Shown here piece by piece: positions 57,001 to 59,577 of a stretch of 64,000 nucleotides of DNA. A program made the translations under genes and the position numbers. The stretch is from Agapetus fuscipes. Lineage: Eukaryota > Arthropoda > Insecta > Trichoptera > Glossosomatidae. The stretch is from the NCBI GenBank assembly GCA_951799405.1, contig OX637332.1, positions 14,389,001 to 14,453,000 of the forward strand, in the 5' to 3' direction. Below the pieces are notes generated by a model, which was given only the letters and a program-made list of their open reading frames with translations, did not search any database and was not told the origin of the DNA. The stretch's first letter is position 1; each line of letters starts with the position of its first letter.

Positions 57001-57067
57001 TAATGGCTACCCGATTTTCATTGTACAAGGCAATGCCTAGACCGCACTTGTTGTGAAACGCTGCCAT
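15774..57067 (-). CDS. NEURL4: NEURL4 orthologue (neuralized-like protein 4), 30 coding exons
   Basis: Encodes about 1590 residues with six NHR domains, close in length to vertebrate NEURL4. In vertebrates NEURL4 is a HERC2 partner linked to centriolar CP110 control; that role here is inference. Exons (high to low): 57067-56909, 54260-54150, 54034-53921, 53145-53008, 49676-49637, 49554-49482, 49227-49095, 48875-48720, 48162-48022, 47935-47869, 47742-47631, 47036-46860, 45775-45685, 29583-29466, 29223-29133, 28917-28721, 28454-28287, 28030-27906, 27803-27700, 27578-27449, 26111-25970, 25888-25719, 22087-21946, 21621-21511, 21431-21349, 19524-19369, 18286-18101, 18013-17149, 16902-16500, 15843-15774. 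All phases agree and the total (4773 bp) is a multiple of three. The exon 20 donor (gttttt) is weak. The last exon could instead splice on at AG/gtgatt (15777). No in-frame damage was seen, so the gene looks functional. Confidence 0.9.
16112..16405 (+). repeat. tRNA-headed SINE-1, near full length
   Basis: The degenerate tRNA-like head (cacagtctagaagttaacgc, then gggcttgattattgacagag where the B box should be) is followed by the shared body (ttttctgggttgaataattc, aaagaccc) and the LINE-C-like 3' end gagggctcttgaggtgtga. It sits in the NEURL4 3' region just before exon 29. Confidence 0.7.
18101..21621 (-). CDS. NEURL4: NEURL4 exons 24-27: NHR 6 (residues about 967-1145)
   Basis: Exon 25 has [20 protein letters not shown], exon 26 [20 protein letters not shown], and exon 27 [19 protein letters not shown] with the closing VDLYGSCEQ. 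The domain is divergent but keeps the order. Intron 25 contains the LTR-like block and Penelope-like foldback; intron 26 contains a small Penelope-like fragment. Confidence 0.85.
18300..19130. other. Intron 26 interior without recognisable features
   Basis: AT-rich intronic sequence. A 92-codon open frame on the plus strand (18869-19147) has no recognisable domain and is probably chance. Confidence 0.5.
19135..19220 (+). repeat. Penelope-like terminal fragment
   Basis: Contains ctccagctcctatagaccat, ggcaacagatcccgg, atcatcagccggtcgtgtaa and gcc. This matches the outer arm of the foldbacks at 19747-20046 and 41365-41640. Confidence 0.65.
19588..20122 (+). repeat. LINE-A 3'-tail repeat, split by a Penelope-like foldback
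   Basis: Proximal part 19588-19746 (ttgttaggttggtatgaggc ... gtgaaagcgcaaacat), distal part 20047-20122 (atctgcttgtagccatgcat ... attagattatag). The 14-bp string catatatttatctg is present on both sides of the insert. Confidence 0.85.
19747..20046. mobile_element. Penelope-like foldback element with 14-bp target duplication
   Basis: About 300 bp, arranged as inverted arms around two or three head-to-head copies of a unit reading gaagaagcccatcgtagaaa, tgggcgaaacgtccgg. The outer arm ends catcagccggccgtgtaagc ctaaaac. The unit has CTGAAGA, a GCCCAT/ATGGGC stem and GAAAC, like the core of hammerhead motifs reported from Penelope-like elements, but with one unpaired A. Flanks catatatttatctg (19733-19746 and 20047-20060) show target-primed style insertion. 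No ORF. Confidence 0.7.
20364..20475. repeat. Inverted repeat with a third partial arm
   Basis: caatggcggacaataactgt continues to caggta, and is mirrored after aagctgggaatccagc to end at 20430. A third copy of the arm (gtccgccacaataactgtca) follows at about 20436-20475. It abuts the LTR-like block. Confidence 0.8.
20440..21300 (+). repeat. Possible solo LTR (TATA box, GC-rich transcribed part, AATAAA)
   Basis: This GC-rich 0.85-kb island in AT-rich intron 25 has tataaatat at about 20666, a C-rich middle and aataaa at about 21073. That is the order of U3-R-U5 of an LTR. No convincing TG...CA ends or flanking duplication were found. The 127-codon minus-strand open frame here has no recognisable domain. 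Confidence 0.3.
21717..21917. repeat. Tandem repeat, about 70 bp x 3
   Basis: gttaggttatctga, gttaggctagctga and gttaggctaacctga begin units at 21717, 21790 and 21859. Each contains ctttcataaaagaaagactc or a close variant. Lies in NEURL4 intron 23. Confidence 0.8.
21946..27803 (-). CDS. NEURL4: NEURL4 exons 19-23: linker, divergent NHR 5 and second linker (residues about 738-966)
   Basis: Exon 20 has [19 protein letters not shown] and [16 protein letters not shown], continued in exon 21 by [20 protein letters not shown]. Exon 22 has [34 protein letters not shown]. Exon 23 has [17 protein letters not shown] in place of the usual VDLYG. Intron 20 contains the 22-bp minisatellite, a Penelope-like foldback and a LINE fragment. 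Intron 22 (3.6 kb) is full of LINE-A tails and SINE heads. Confidence 0.82.
22443..22625 (-). repeat. tRNA-derived SINE-3
   Basis: On the minus strand: a head with tagctaaaccaccggtt and B box gcgggttcgatcctcgc, then the body ttttgaaaattgaaaatttg and gataatataaagg-like tail. It is not a tRNA gene: the acceptor and anticodon arms do not fold and a retroposon body follows. A tail fragment of the same family is at 9237-9310. Confidence 0.65.
22870..23000 (-). repeat. LINE-A 3'-tail fragment
   Basis: aataagttgcaaagatatag, cacgcattcccacaagcaga, cacatgtactgtcgcgctta in order; truncated at the proximal side. Confidence 0.7.
23215..23300 (+). repeat. tRNA-like SINE head (family 4)
   Basis: gcatgggctagcggtaacg resembles a tRNA A box and cccgggttcgggcctgg a B box, about 40 bp apart. 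It is followed by a T/G-rich tract. Not a functional tRNA as the cloverleaf is incomplete. Confidence 0.5.
23581..23835 (-). repeat. LINE-A 3'-tail repeat
   Basis: Nearly complete antisense copy from tctatgttgcacaatacatt to cctataagtcaagg. It starts after an A/T-rich junction and shares aaattattta upstream of the tail with the 12341 copy. Confidence 0.85.
24205..24440 (-). repeat. LINE-A 3'-tail repeat
   Basis: Antisense copy with taatttaagttgcaaagata, cacaagcagacccgt, cctgcaactcttggcgacct; proximal end interrupted at the next copy. Confidence 0.8.
24441..24660 (-). repeat. LINE-A 3'-tail repeat, abutting the previous copy
   Basis: gaaagttgcaaaggtattgt, gaattcctacaagcaagcac, cgcccttcccggaagccag, gtgaactaggtgtatacagc. 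The subfamily resembles the 14895 copy (gaac-type variants). Confidence 0.75.
24955..25105 (+). repeat. Helitron-like 3' end (hairpin then CTAG)
   Basis: ggggttgggctgcgtagccc is followed by ctag and T. The preceding 120 bp match, in inverted orientation, the block at 49757-49885. A GC-rich hairpin directly before CTAG and a following T is the Helitron 3' signature. No 5' end was identified. Confidence 0.45.
25257..25505 (-). repeat. LINE-A 3'-tail repeat
   Basis: Full-length antisense copy from atgtaatctaagttgcagag to cctataagtcaaag. Lies in NEURL4 intron 22, 215 bp downstream of exon 22. Confidence 0.85.
26139..26395. mobile_element. Penelope-like foldback element
   Basis: About 105-bp arms: tttttaggctttcatggccg, gcttcagatgatgatg, gcagcatccatttttctggg, then the mirrored arm ending catcatcatcaaaga. 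The terminal aggctttcatggccggc matches the ends of the other Penelope-like pieces (19.7, 41.4, 54.8, 56.1 kb). No ORF. Confidence 0.65.
26586..26979. repeat. Minisatellite, 22-bp unit, about 18 copies
   Basis: Unit cagcaggggcgtgcatcccg ta, with g/a and gta/ata/ataa variants. Because 22 is not a multiple of three, all frames on both strands stay open, which creates several spurious 70-180 codon frames. Lies in NEURL4 intron 20. Confidence 0.97.
27165..27405 (-). pseudogene. LINE-C-type RT C-terminus, truncated copy
   Basis: Minus-strand text [20 protein letters not shown] and [10 protein letters not shown] matches the C-terminal [19 protein letters not shown] and [13 protein letters not shown] of the LINE at 33-36.4 kb. 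A 5'-truncated LINE insertion in NEURL4 intron 20. Confidence 0.8.
27906..28917 (-). CDS. NEURL4: NEURL4 exons 16-18: NHR 4 (residues about 574-737)
   Basis: [20 protein letters not shown] opens the domain. [20 protein letters not shown] and [19 protein letters not shown] follow, then [26 protein letters not shown] and [12 protein letters not shown]. The residues that usually read GSI(E/R)VGV are IIVGVVG here. Introns are short (about 0.25 kb) and free of repeats. Confidence 0.88.
29133..47742 (-). CDS. NEURL4: NEURL4 exons 11-15: NHR 3 (residues about 378-573), split by a 16.1-kb intron
   Basis: Exon 11 opens with [17 protein letters not shown]. Exon 12 has [18 protein letters not shown] and [20 protein letters not shown]. 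Exon 13 has [17 protein letters not shown]. Exon 14 has [20 protein letters not shown] and GVDQGVA. Exon 15 closes with DLYGQAAQ. Intron 13 between 45684 and 29584 contains the hAT-bounded nest; without it the intron would be about 0.75 kb. A 5S-like/SINE unit begins only 41 bp upstream of exon 13. Confidence 0.87.
29675..29995 (-). pseudogene. CR1-like LINE RT C-terminus with (ATT)n tail
   Basis: Minus-strand open frame with [30 protein letters not shown] and [14 protein letters not shown]. It is followed by an ATT-repeat tail on the minus strand (plus-strand aataataataat at about 29672). A different family from LINE-C by sequence, but the same RT terminal domain. Confidence 0.8.
31749..32999 (-). 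pseudogene. LINE-B reverse transcriptase, frameshifted
   Basis: Three open pieces: the pre-RT region with [20 protein letters not shown] (32965-32726), RT fingers with [16 protein letters not shown] (32814-32596), and thumb and C-terminus with [34 protein letters not shown] and [11 protein letters not shown] (32213-31749). FADD at 32203-32214 lies just before the last piece in another frame. Non-functional. Confidence 0.82.
33243..34550 (+). pseudogene. LINE-C apurinic-like endonuclease domain
   Basis: The 435-codon frame has a basic N-terminal region ([12 protein letters not shown]), then endonuclease motifs in order: [77 protein letters not shown] (normally LTETW) and GDVN (normally GDFN) are slight departures. 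It ends in a premature TAG. The natural start within the frame is uncertain; the domain begins near residue 107. Confidence 0.85.
34561..36422 (+). pseudogene. LINE-C reverse transcriptase and C-terminus, frameshifted and with an internal stop
   Basis: The first piece (34561-35148) has [14 protein letters not shown] and [20 protein letters not shown]. The second (35097-35570) has [31 protein letters not shown] and [14 protein letters not shown]. The catalytic box reads AYTDD rather than YADD, followed by TGG TAG. The third (35595-36422, same frame as the second) has [24 protein letters not shown], the [19 protein letters not shown] block and a TGA stop. The TAG at 35568-35570 looks like CAG to TAG. 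Confidence 0.87.
36540..36964 (-). pseudogene. LINE-B endonuclease-RT linker fragment
   Basis: Text: [59 protein letters not shown] and [13 protein letters not shown]. This is the region that follows the endonuclease in jockey-like elements. It is bounded on the right by the Helitron (36965) and on the left by LINE-C. Confidence 0.82.
36981..37012. repeat. GTAT microsatellite near the Helitron 5' end
   Basis: gtgtgtatgtatgtatgtat and one or two more units. Such a tract is common just inside this class of Helitron 5' end. Confidence 0.8.
37205..37375 (-). repeat. LINE-A 3'-tail fragment
   Basis: aatcttagttgcaaatatac, catgctcacaagtagacaca, gttcacgcttacaaatgctg in order, then decays before the proximal part. 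Confidence 0.7.
37385..37580 (-). repeat. tRNA-headed SINE-2, partial
   Basis: Antisense: cagctcctgagtggcttg, ttatgaaggctgagtaagcc ttgccggtattttattttgg, then the tRNA-like head tctaactcgagatctcggca ... ctctaccaactaagct. The proximal A box is intact (minus strand agcttagttggtagag). Confidence 0.75.
37609..38161. mobile_element. hAT-like non-autonomous element with TAGGGGT/ACCCCTG ends
   Basis: The left end taggggtaagcaacctgcgg and the right end aaaggttgccgacccctg are imperfect inverted repeats of the kind seen in Charlie-like hATs. A gcggctcttt motif lies inside both ends. The flanking 8-mers do not match, so target duplication is not confirmed. A LINE-A tail (37860-38098) is nested within. 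Confidence 0.6.
37860..38098 (-). repeat. LINE-A 3'-tail repeat, nested in the hAT-like element
   Basis: Antisense copy with catttgagattcacatcaaa, cataagcagacacgtataat, gccctgcaactcttgccgac and cctataagtcaagg. The family tail is intact at the proximal end. Confidence 0.85.
38414..38520 (-). pseudogene. Exon-like fragment in the Helitron (unrecognised protein)
   Basis: The minus-strand frame [31 protein letters not shown] ends exactly at a good splice donor (TTTGTG/gtgagtat, donor at 38413-38408). Similar text next to a donor is expected of a captured exon. I do not recognise the protein and the 5' limit is unclear. Confidence 0.35.
39400..39990 (+). pseudogene. Captured gene fragment, possibly N-terminus of an arthropod SWIM/YqaJ-type protein
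   Basis: One exon-like piece reads [28 protein letters not shown] and ends at CAAAG/gtaagt (39541/39542). A second begins after tttccag (39827) and contains [15 protein letters not shown], then [22 protein letters not shown]. The order and wording resemble the N-terminal region of a protein family common in arthropod genomes (often SWIM zinc finger plus YqaJ nuclease). That is from memory and not certain. The two pieces are not in the same frame and contain a stop, so the copy is dead. AATAAA follows at 40302. Confidence 0.42.
40523..40600 (-). repeat. LINE-A 3'-tail fragment
   Basis: ataatctaagttgcgaggat, atattcatttaaagctctca, gatgtatgcccacaaaccaa: the same subfamily as the copies at 12605 and 57800. 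Confidence 0.7.
40745..41060 (-). repeat. tRNA-headed SINE-2 copy preceded by a LINE-A tail end
   Basis: ctaatctaatctaagttgca is a LINE-A tail remnant at about 40752. SINE-2 follows (40785-41060): gaacctttctatttttaaag, ggccggccttacgccaacca, cttcagttgaagtgggggtt, ctgagtaaaccttgccggta, then a decayed tRNA-like head with ctcggtgagatacaaaccc. Confidence 0.78.
41365..41640. mobile_element. Penelope-like foldback element, older copy
   Basis: Same plan as 19747-20046, with more substitutions: ctttccgggatctgttgctc, gagctggagcttccggacgt, a central tandem, and the mirrored arm ggaagctccagctcctacaa ... ctcttcagcaccatcaggtg g. The ribozyme-like GAAAC has decayed to GAAAT. Confidence 0.65.
41640..41855 (+). 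pseudogene. LINE-C-type RT C-terminal fragment
   Basis: Plus-strand text [20 protein letters not shown] and, in a shifted frame, [18 protein letters not shown]. It matches the C-terminal part of LINE-C ([33 protein letters not shown]). Decayed, with frameshifts. Confidence 0.72.
41855..41972 (+). repeat. LINE-A 3'-tail fragment
   Basis: gggtttttatatttaggtcc, acatgcggcatgtttcagcg, catgtctgcttgtgggaatg, gcagcttagatt in order; proximal half missing. Confidence 0.78.
42394..43082. mobile_element. Terminal-inverted-repeat element, TAGGGATGGG ends
   Basis: Left tagggatggg (42394-42403) and right cccatcccta (43073-43082). The interior is rich in atcgatattt / aaatatcgat motifs and has one or two short meaningless frames. 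TAGGG ends suggest a hAT MITE, but the flanking 8-mers differ, so no target duplication supports it. Confidence 0.55.
43565..43770 (+). repeat. LINE-A 3'-tail repeat
   Basis: Sense copy from ggttcactctgccaatgtca through gtgtctgcttgtgggcatgc to gcaacttagaatagattaga. Proximal 40 bp altered (ctgaccaactataaatagaa). Confidence 0.82.
44042..44525 (-). pseudogene. LINE-B endonuclease C-terminal half
   Basis: Minus-strand frame: [83 protein letters not shown] is the endonuclease catalytic block and LDLVLSS the usual LD(L/Y)V. One indel near 44100 shifts to the frame [20 protein letters not shown], which continues across the Helitron. The N-terminal half is missing (5' truncation). Confidence 0.82.
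45060..45340 (-). repeat. LINE-A 3'-tail repeat, young copy with (TCTAA)n tail
   Basis: Starts with ctaatctaatctaatctaag, the microsatellite tail of the family, then a full-length antisense copy to cctataagtcaaggaac. Its distal 120 bp are nearly identical to 59790-59922, so both are recent. Lies in the right arm of the hAT-like unit. Confidence 0.88.
45816..45933 (+). ncRNA. 5S rRNA-like sequence (pseudogene or SINE head)
   Basis: 118 bp matching the metazoan 5S layout: gtcaacgacggtaccatgtt, gaaagcaccggttctcatca, the A-box region gaagttaagcaacattgggc (about 45862-45881), C-box region ggatgggtgaccgctcagg (about 45896-45914) and the closing gtgttgttggc. Several changes from the 5S consensus break pairs, and no terminator T-run follows. 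The SINE-1 tRNA-like head begins within about 15 bp, so it is probably a retroposed composite rather than a working 5S gene. It lies in NEURL4 intron 12. Confidence 0.8.
45934..46245 (+). repeat. tRNA-headed SINE-1 with LINE-C-like 3' end, directly after 5S-like sequence
   Basis: Head: gtccgtagtccagtggcaac (A-box like) and gtggattcgaatcccggc (B box), about 40 bp apart. Body: cttcgctgggttgaaaaatt cataaacc, aaagaccggtcactgaaagg tccatcc. 3' end: gagggctcttgaggtgcgat acacacaaaaacagcgctc and aaataaatcatcc, then ATT repeats. The 3' 60 bp match the end of LINE-C at 36425-36498. Confidence 0.82.
46567..46806. mobile_element. 240-bp palindromic MITE
   Basis: The left arm gtacccttagtacgagtagc ... aaatctgccgtttttgttt and the right arm are reverse complements over about 95 bp with scattered mismatches; the spacer is about 45 bp. 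Ends gtaccc/gggtac. No clear flanking duplication. Lies in NEURL4 intron 12, about 55 bp from the exon 12 donor. Confidence 0.85.
47325..47580 (+). repeat. LINE-A 3'-tail repeat
   Basis: Full-length sense copy from ttcttgatttataggttagt to atctttgaaaatgaggttag attagat, with the family tail. Confidence 0.85.
47869..49676 (-). CDS. NEURL4: NEURL4 exons 5-10: linker and NHR 2 (residues about 175-377)
   Basis: The NHR starts in exon 6 ([17 protein letters not shown]). It continues with [14 protein letters not shown] and [20 protein letters not shown], then [28 protein letters not shown], and [14 protein letters not shown]. This is the most canonical NHR of the six. Exon 5 is a 40-bp microexon ([13 protein letters not shown]). 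A SINE-2 copy lies in intron 8. Confidence 0.88.
48390..48700 (+). repeat. tRNA-headed SINE-2, body and 3' end
   Basis: cccgtttcggtgtttatttt, aaaacccaaaataaaatact, ggcaaggtttactcagcctt cacaagaaat, caactgaagtggttggcgta, acatgcgaaccccttcaggg, gcaagaagttacactatgtg and the final tgtagctcagttgcgttgcg. The tRNA-like head is mostly lost. Lies in NEURL4 intron 8, just before exon 8. Confidence 0.82.
49757..49885 (-). repeat. Helitron-like 3' end, second copy
   Basis: On the minus strand it ends ccaggggcaacgcccctag followed by T: a GGGGC/GCCCC hairpin overlapping CTAG. The upstream text ggggttgggctgcgtagc and catgtttttattttacatgt matches the copy at 24955-25105. Confidence 0.45.
49890..50118 (+). repeat. 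LINE-A 3'-tail repeat
   Basis: cacccatactttaaaaaatt, gattcactttgcagatttca, ggcaagagttgcagggctta, gtctgcttgtgagaatgcat, gcaactaagattatag. The start is fused to the Helitron-like end. Confidence 0.82.
50146..51193. mobile_element. hAT-like non-autonomous element with 8-bp target duplication CTTATAGG
   Basis: 1048 bp. Ends TAGGGACTGGAAAA (50146-50159) and TTTTCCAGTCCCTA (51180-51193), exact inverted repeats. CTTATAGG lies on both sides (50138-50145 and 51194-51201). The ends contain many cgcgaa/ttcgcg motifs. A tRNA-like stretch is nested at about 50388-50472. Short frames inside are not recognisable as transposase. Confidence 0.92.
50388..50475 (+). repeat. tRNA-like sequence inside the hAT element (SINE head, family 5)
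   Basis: tagccgagggggccaagtgg reads as an A-box region and cgcggggttcgatccccgcc tgg as a strong T-arm with B box. The spacing (about 45 bp) would fit a long-variable-arm tRNA such as Leu or Ser, but the acceptor stem does not close. More likely a retroposed head. Confidence 0.45.
51425..51675 (+). repeat. LINE-A 3'-tail repeat
   Basis: Full-length sense copy, aataatttccttgacttata ggttggtatg to tttgcaacttagattacag. A small internal deletion removes the ccttatgttcat part. Confidence 0.87.
52040..52305 (-). repeat. tRNA-headed SINE-2 copy
   Basis: Tail: ctacacatatagtgtaactt cttgcc, ccctgaaggggttgtatgtg. Body: ggccggcctcacaccaacca ctttcagttgaagtgggggt. Head on the minus strand: gatagctcaattggtagaat (A box) and agggttcgatctcaagg (B box). 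The middle of the body (the ttgccggtattttatt part) is deleted. Confidence 0.82.
52310..52940 (-). repeat. tRNA-headed SINE-1, split by a LINE fragment
   Basis: The head (52940-52797) has cggtccgttcagtggtaaca and gtgggttcgattcccggc. The body resumes at 52384-52310 with gaccggtcaccaaaggtcca tcc and actgggtcttgcttgagg. The LINE piece sits between cctttgccaa and gaccggtca. Confidence 0.78.
52385..52796 (-). pseudogene. CR1-like LINE RT C-terminus inside SINE-1
   Basis: The minus-strand frame contains [35 protein letters not shown] and, later, [20 protein letters not shown] and [13 protein letters not shown]. This is the RT C-terminal domain. It ends with an ATC-repeat tail (plus strand gatgatgatgatgatgatg at about 52390-52408). 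5'-truncated insertion. Confidence 0.82.
53008..57067 (-). CDS. NEURL4: NEURL4 exons 1-4: start codon and NHR 1 (residues about 1-174)
   Basis: Exon 1 begins [19 protein letters not shown], the FH..CG.. opening of an NHR, with the ATG in a good context (aaaATGG). Exon 2 carries [14 protein letters not shown], exon 3 the VGDTIGIMR motif, and exon 4 the [13 protein letters not shown] and closing [11 protein letters not shown]. All four exons are whole-codon units (159, 111, 114, 138 bp). Intron 1 (2.6 kb) holds Penelope-like pieces and a SINE-2 tail. Intron 4 (3.3 kb) holds a hAT, LINE-A tails, SINEs and a LINE fragment. Confidence 0.88.
53160..53900. other. Intron 3 interior, mostly unassigned
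   Basis: A small inverted pair (atatactgttttaattcact at about 53384 and agtgaattaaaacagtatat at about 53508) encloses about 100 bp and may be a MITE. The text ctggtctagtgggaagcacc at about 53562 is tRNA A-box-like but no B box follows. Otherwise nothing recognisable. Confidence 0.45.
54375..54778 (-). mobile_element. Penelope-like element, 3' part with GIY-YIG C-terminus
   Basis: On the minus strand: gtttttaggctttcacggcc (the terminal motif shared with the foldbacks), then 53 codons of endonuclease C-terminus, then a 3' UTR. The ending reads cgaagaagtcgcccacagag gagacgaaacgtaagctga, the same stem plus GAAACGT arrangement as in the foldbacks. It ties the foldbacks to the Penelope class. Confidence 0.75.
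54600..54761 (-). pseudogene. Penelope-like GIY-YIG endonuclease C-terminal fragment
   Basis: Reads [50 protein letters not shown] then TAG. The AEHAL..(G/N)H.I.FD.TK and YY.RL.REAIEI......NR pattern is the standard C-terminal end of Penelope-like polyproteins. The RT and the GIY-YIG core are missing (5' truncation). Confidence 0.8.
54780..55820. other. Intron 1 interior without recognisable genes
   Basis: AT-rich; short inverted cgacgtgtcg/cgacacg motifs cluster at about 55745-55815 and may mark a decayed MITE end. Nothing else supported. Confidence 0.4.
55828..55920 (+). repeat. SINE-2 3' end
   Basis: aactcgccacatgcgacccc, ttcagggataacgcggcaag, aagttacactatatgtgtag, cttagttgcgttgcg. Only the last 90 bp are kept. 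Confidence 0.75.
56028..56117 (+). repeat. Penelope-like terminal fragment
   Basis: ctccagctcccacagaccac, ggcaacagatcccggaaaac, ttcactccagcatcatcagc, cggccgtgtaagcctaaaac, tcttatt. About 85 bp nearly identical to the outer arm at 19960-20046. Confidence 0.8.
56330..56400 (-). repeat. Penelope-type GAAACGTC stem motif
   Basis: Minus strand: ccttgaaaatgttccttgct, tgagggaacgaaacgtcgac. A GTTCC/GGAAC stem is followed by GAAACGTC as in the other Penelope-like termini. No other part of an element is evident. Confidence 0.45.
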
Positions 57068-57330
57068 TTTCGCGTTTGAATAGATTGCTGCAACAGCAAC
57101 CCTTCAACACAACAAGCACAAGCTATTGCATCAAATTATTGAATAATTGTGCAATGAATTCGTCTAAAACCGACATCACACAAATTTATAAAACACACAG
57201 CGTGACTCTTCGACCGCTCCACTGACACTTGGCGCCTGGCGAGTGGCGGGATTTTGAAAGAAAAATTTTCATTTCCGGCGTCCATATCCGGATTTTGTCT
57301 ATGATTTTTACCAAGAGTTGGCATGAGCGT
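57068..57330 (-). promoter_or_regulatory. Probable NEURL4 5' UTR and core promoter region
   Basis: Immediately upstream of the NEURL4 ATG, with more GC and CpG than its surroundings near 57200-57260. No TATA box at a sensible distance. Placement rests on position only. Confidence 0.35.
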
Positions 57331-57409
57331 AATAAAGCCAAAATGACATTGACGAAAAATTATGACGCCACCCGGCCAGGTTGCTAGAATAATCTTGTCT
57401 ATATTTTGG

Positions 57410-57870
57410 ATGGTTGGTGTATGAAAAAGGTTATGACTCTGGATGAAATGAAAGAAGTATGCAAGGACAGGAAGAAGTGGCGGCTAATCTGCAATGTTGA
57501 TTTCTAATGTTGGTGTATTCATTTGCTACATTTTTTGCATAGGAAATTTTTGACTTTTTTTGTATAGATTTCTTTGTAAGGTTTTGTTCTTTTTTATATT
57601 TAAATGTAATTTATTATTCATATTCCTTGACTTATAGGTTGGTATGAGGCTGACCACCCATACTGTAAAAAATGGTTCACTTTGCCAATGTCACCCCTGT
57701 TTCAGGGAAGGTCGGCAAAAGTTGTGGGGCTTATGTTCATTTGAGGTTTGGATTTTATTTGTAAGTACACATTCAGCATTTGTAAGCGCGAACTACACTT
57801 GTTGGTTTGTGGGCATACATCTGAGAGCTTTAAATGAATATAATATCCTTGCAACTTGGATTATAGGATT
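57410..57870 (+). repeat. 5'-truncated LINE-A: RT C-terminus, UTR and 3' tail
   Basis: Begins atgaaaaaggttatgactct ggatgaaatg (codes KKVMTLDEMKEVCKDRKKWR LIC), continues through the UTR and into a complete tail ending cttgcaacttggattatag. About 445 bp are nearly identical to 59018-59462. Confidence 0.85.
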
Positions 57871-58200
57871 ATAGATTATAGGTGCATTAACACTGTAAAA
57901 ATTCATCTTATCTTTAGTTAGGTATTCAAACACTGTTTTATTTTCACTCTCAATAAAATAGTGTTTGAATAACTAAAAAGTGTTTATATTTTATTATTGG
58001 TTTCTAAGAAACCTAGTTACATAGAGGCGTAATGCTTGCCAGTGGAGAAAAAATATTGGAACATCTGAGCCAAAAAAAAATCGGGTCCATGATTTATGAT
58101 TATATTTCTAAAATTTCCCTTCATTTAAATACAGCGTTTCGATCTTATTTTCTTTGATGGGTCAAACTGAATGTGATAAAAATTAGGACTAATGTCGCGA
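57870..58200. other. Unassigned, with a short inverted repeat
   Basis: agttaggtattcaaacactg and cagtgtttgaataactaa-like text (about 57915 and 57960) form an inverted pair around ttttattttcactctcaata aaa. The start (gtgcattaacactgtaaaaa ttcatc) resembles 60394-60416 beside the foldback. Confidence 0.4.
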
Positions 58201-58204
58201 AACT

Positions 58205-58525
58205 CTATGCTACACCAATTATAGTGTAGCTTCTTGCTGCGTTTTCCCTTAAGTGGTCGCATGAGGCGAGTGGAACCTATTTATTTTTAAAGGTAAGGAG
58301 GCCGGTCTTACGCCAACCACTTTAGTTGGACTGGGGTTTTCTCAGCTCCGGAGGGGGCTGGTACACATTTCTTGTGAAGGCTGAGTAGACCTTTCCGGTA
58401 TTTTATTTTGGGTTTGAAATAAACACCGAAACGGGAAATCGTTTCCGTCACCCTCGGTGGGATTCGAACCTGAGCTCTCGTCATAGAATGCAATCACTTT
58501 ACAAATTGAGCTATCAACCACCATC
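58205..58525 (-). repeat. tRNA-headed SINE-2, most complete copy
   Basis: Minus strand: head ggttgatagctcaatttgta aagtg (A box), caggttcgaatcccaccgag (B box), body aacgatttcccgtttcggtg tttatttcaaacccaaaata, ctactcagccttcacaag, aaagtggttggcgtaagacc, tail acttaagggaaaacgcagca agaagctacacta. It defines the family. Confidence 0.88.
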
Positions 58526-58689
58526 TCCTAAAACGGTATTTTTTGACAGTTCAATGTGATGTCAGCCGAATGGGTAAAGTTAAGGAAGTATTTCTTTGAA
58601 GAAAAACAAAATGAAACCCGATTTTATCAGTTTAAAGGCCCTAAAGTCATGCCAGCGCGCTTATATAGCTGTCTATCTACATTTGTACA

Positions 58690-58785
58690 TTGTTTTGGGT
58701 CCATAGTCTAATTGTCAAAGCTTAGGATTTGTAATAGGAAGGTTGTAGGTTTGATTCTTGGTGGAGCACAAAATATATTATTTAG
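58690..58785 (+). repeat. SINE-1 head fragment
   Basis: gggtccatagtctaattgtc, aaagcttaggatttgtaata, ggttgtaggtttgattcttg, gtggagcacaaaatatatt: head and start of body only, interrupted by a LINE-A tail. Confidence 0.7.
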
Positions 58786-58787
58786 TT

Positions 58788-59577
58788 AGCTCCTTGACTG
58801 ATAGGTTGGTACGAGGCTGACCACCCGTGCTGTAAAAATCGGTTCACTTTTGCCAATGCCACCCCGGTTCAGGGAACGGCGGCAGGAGTTGCAAGGTTTA
58901 TGTCCATGTGAGGTTTTCTTTATTTGTATGCACACATAAAACACAAAGTATGGAAGGATCAAATCTCTGAAATAGCGAATGAATGGGATATCCAGAGTCA
59001 TAATAAAAGGAGGACTTGTATGAAAAAGGTTATGACTCTGGATGAAATGAAAGAAGTATGCAAGGACAGGAAGAAGTGGCGGCTAATCTGCAATGTTGAT
59101 TTCTAATGTTGGTGTATTCATTTGCTACATTTTTTGCATAGGAAATTTTTGACTTTTTTTGTATAGATTTCTTTGTAAGGTTTTGTTCTTTTTTATATTT
59201 AAATGTAATTTATTATTCATATTCCTTGACTTATAGGTTGGTATGAGGCTGACCACCCATACTGTAAAAAATGGTTCACTTTGCCAATGTCACCCCTGTT
59301 TCAGGGAAGGTCGGCAAAAGTTGTGGGGCTTATGTTCATTTGAGGTTTGGATTTTATTTGTAAGTACACATTCAGCATTTGTAAGCGCGAACTACATTTG
59401 TTGGTTTGTGGGCATACATCTGAGAGCTTTAAATGAATATATCCTTGCAACTTAGATTATAGATTATAGACATGCAGAATGTGTAGGCGCGAACCTACAT
59501 GTGCCTGTCTGTAGGCATGCATTTCATATGAGCCTTAAATGCTTACATATCCTTGCAGCTTAGATTATAGATAGTTG
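58788..59577 (+). repeat. LINE-A 3' tail (older subfamily), split by a younger LINE-A insertion
   Basis: The proximal part 58788-58937 (ctccttgactgataggttgg tacgagg ... tatttgtatgcacacat) and distal part 59467-59577 (acatgcagaatgtgtaggcg cg ... cagcttagattatagatag) are contiguous in the copy at 14895-15403. The short string acat is repeated at the junctions. Confidence 0.83.
58938..59466 (+). mobile_element. 5'-truncated LINE-A nested in an older LINE-A tail
   Basis: Starts aaaacacaaagtatggaagg (codes KVWKDQISEIANEWDIQSHN KRRTC), runs through the RT C-terminus to a stop at about 59105, then the UTR and a complete tail ending ttagattatagattatag. One insertion event thus contains both the RT end and the short repeat, which shows the repeat is the LINE 3' end. 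Confidence 0.85.
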
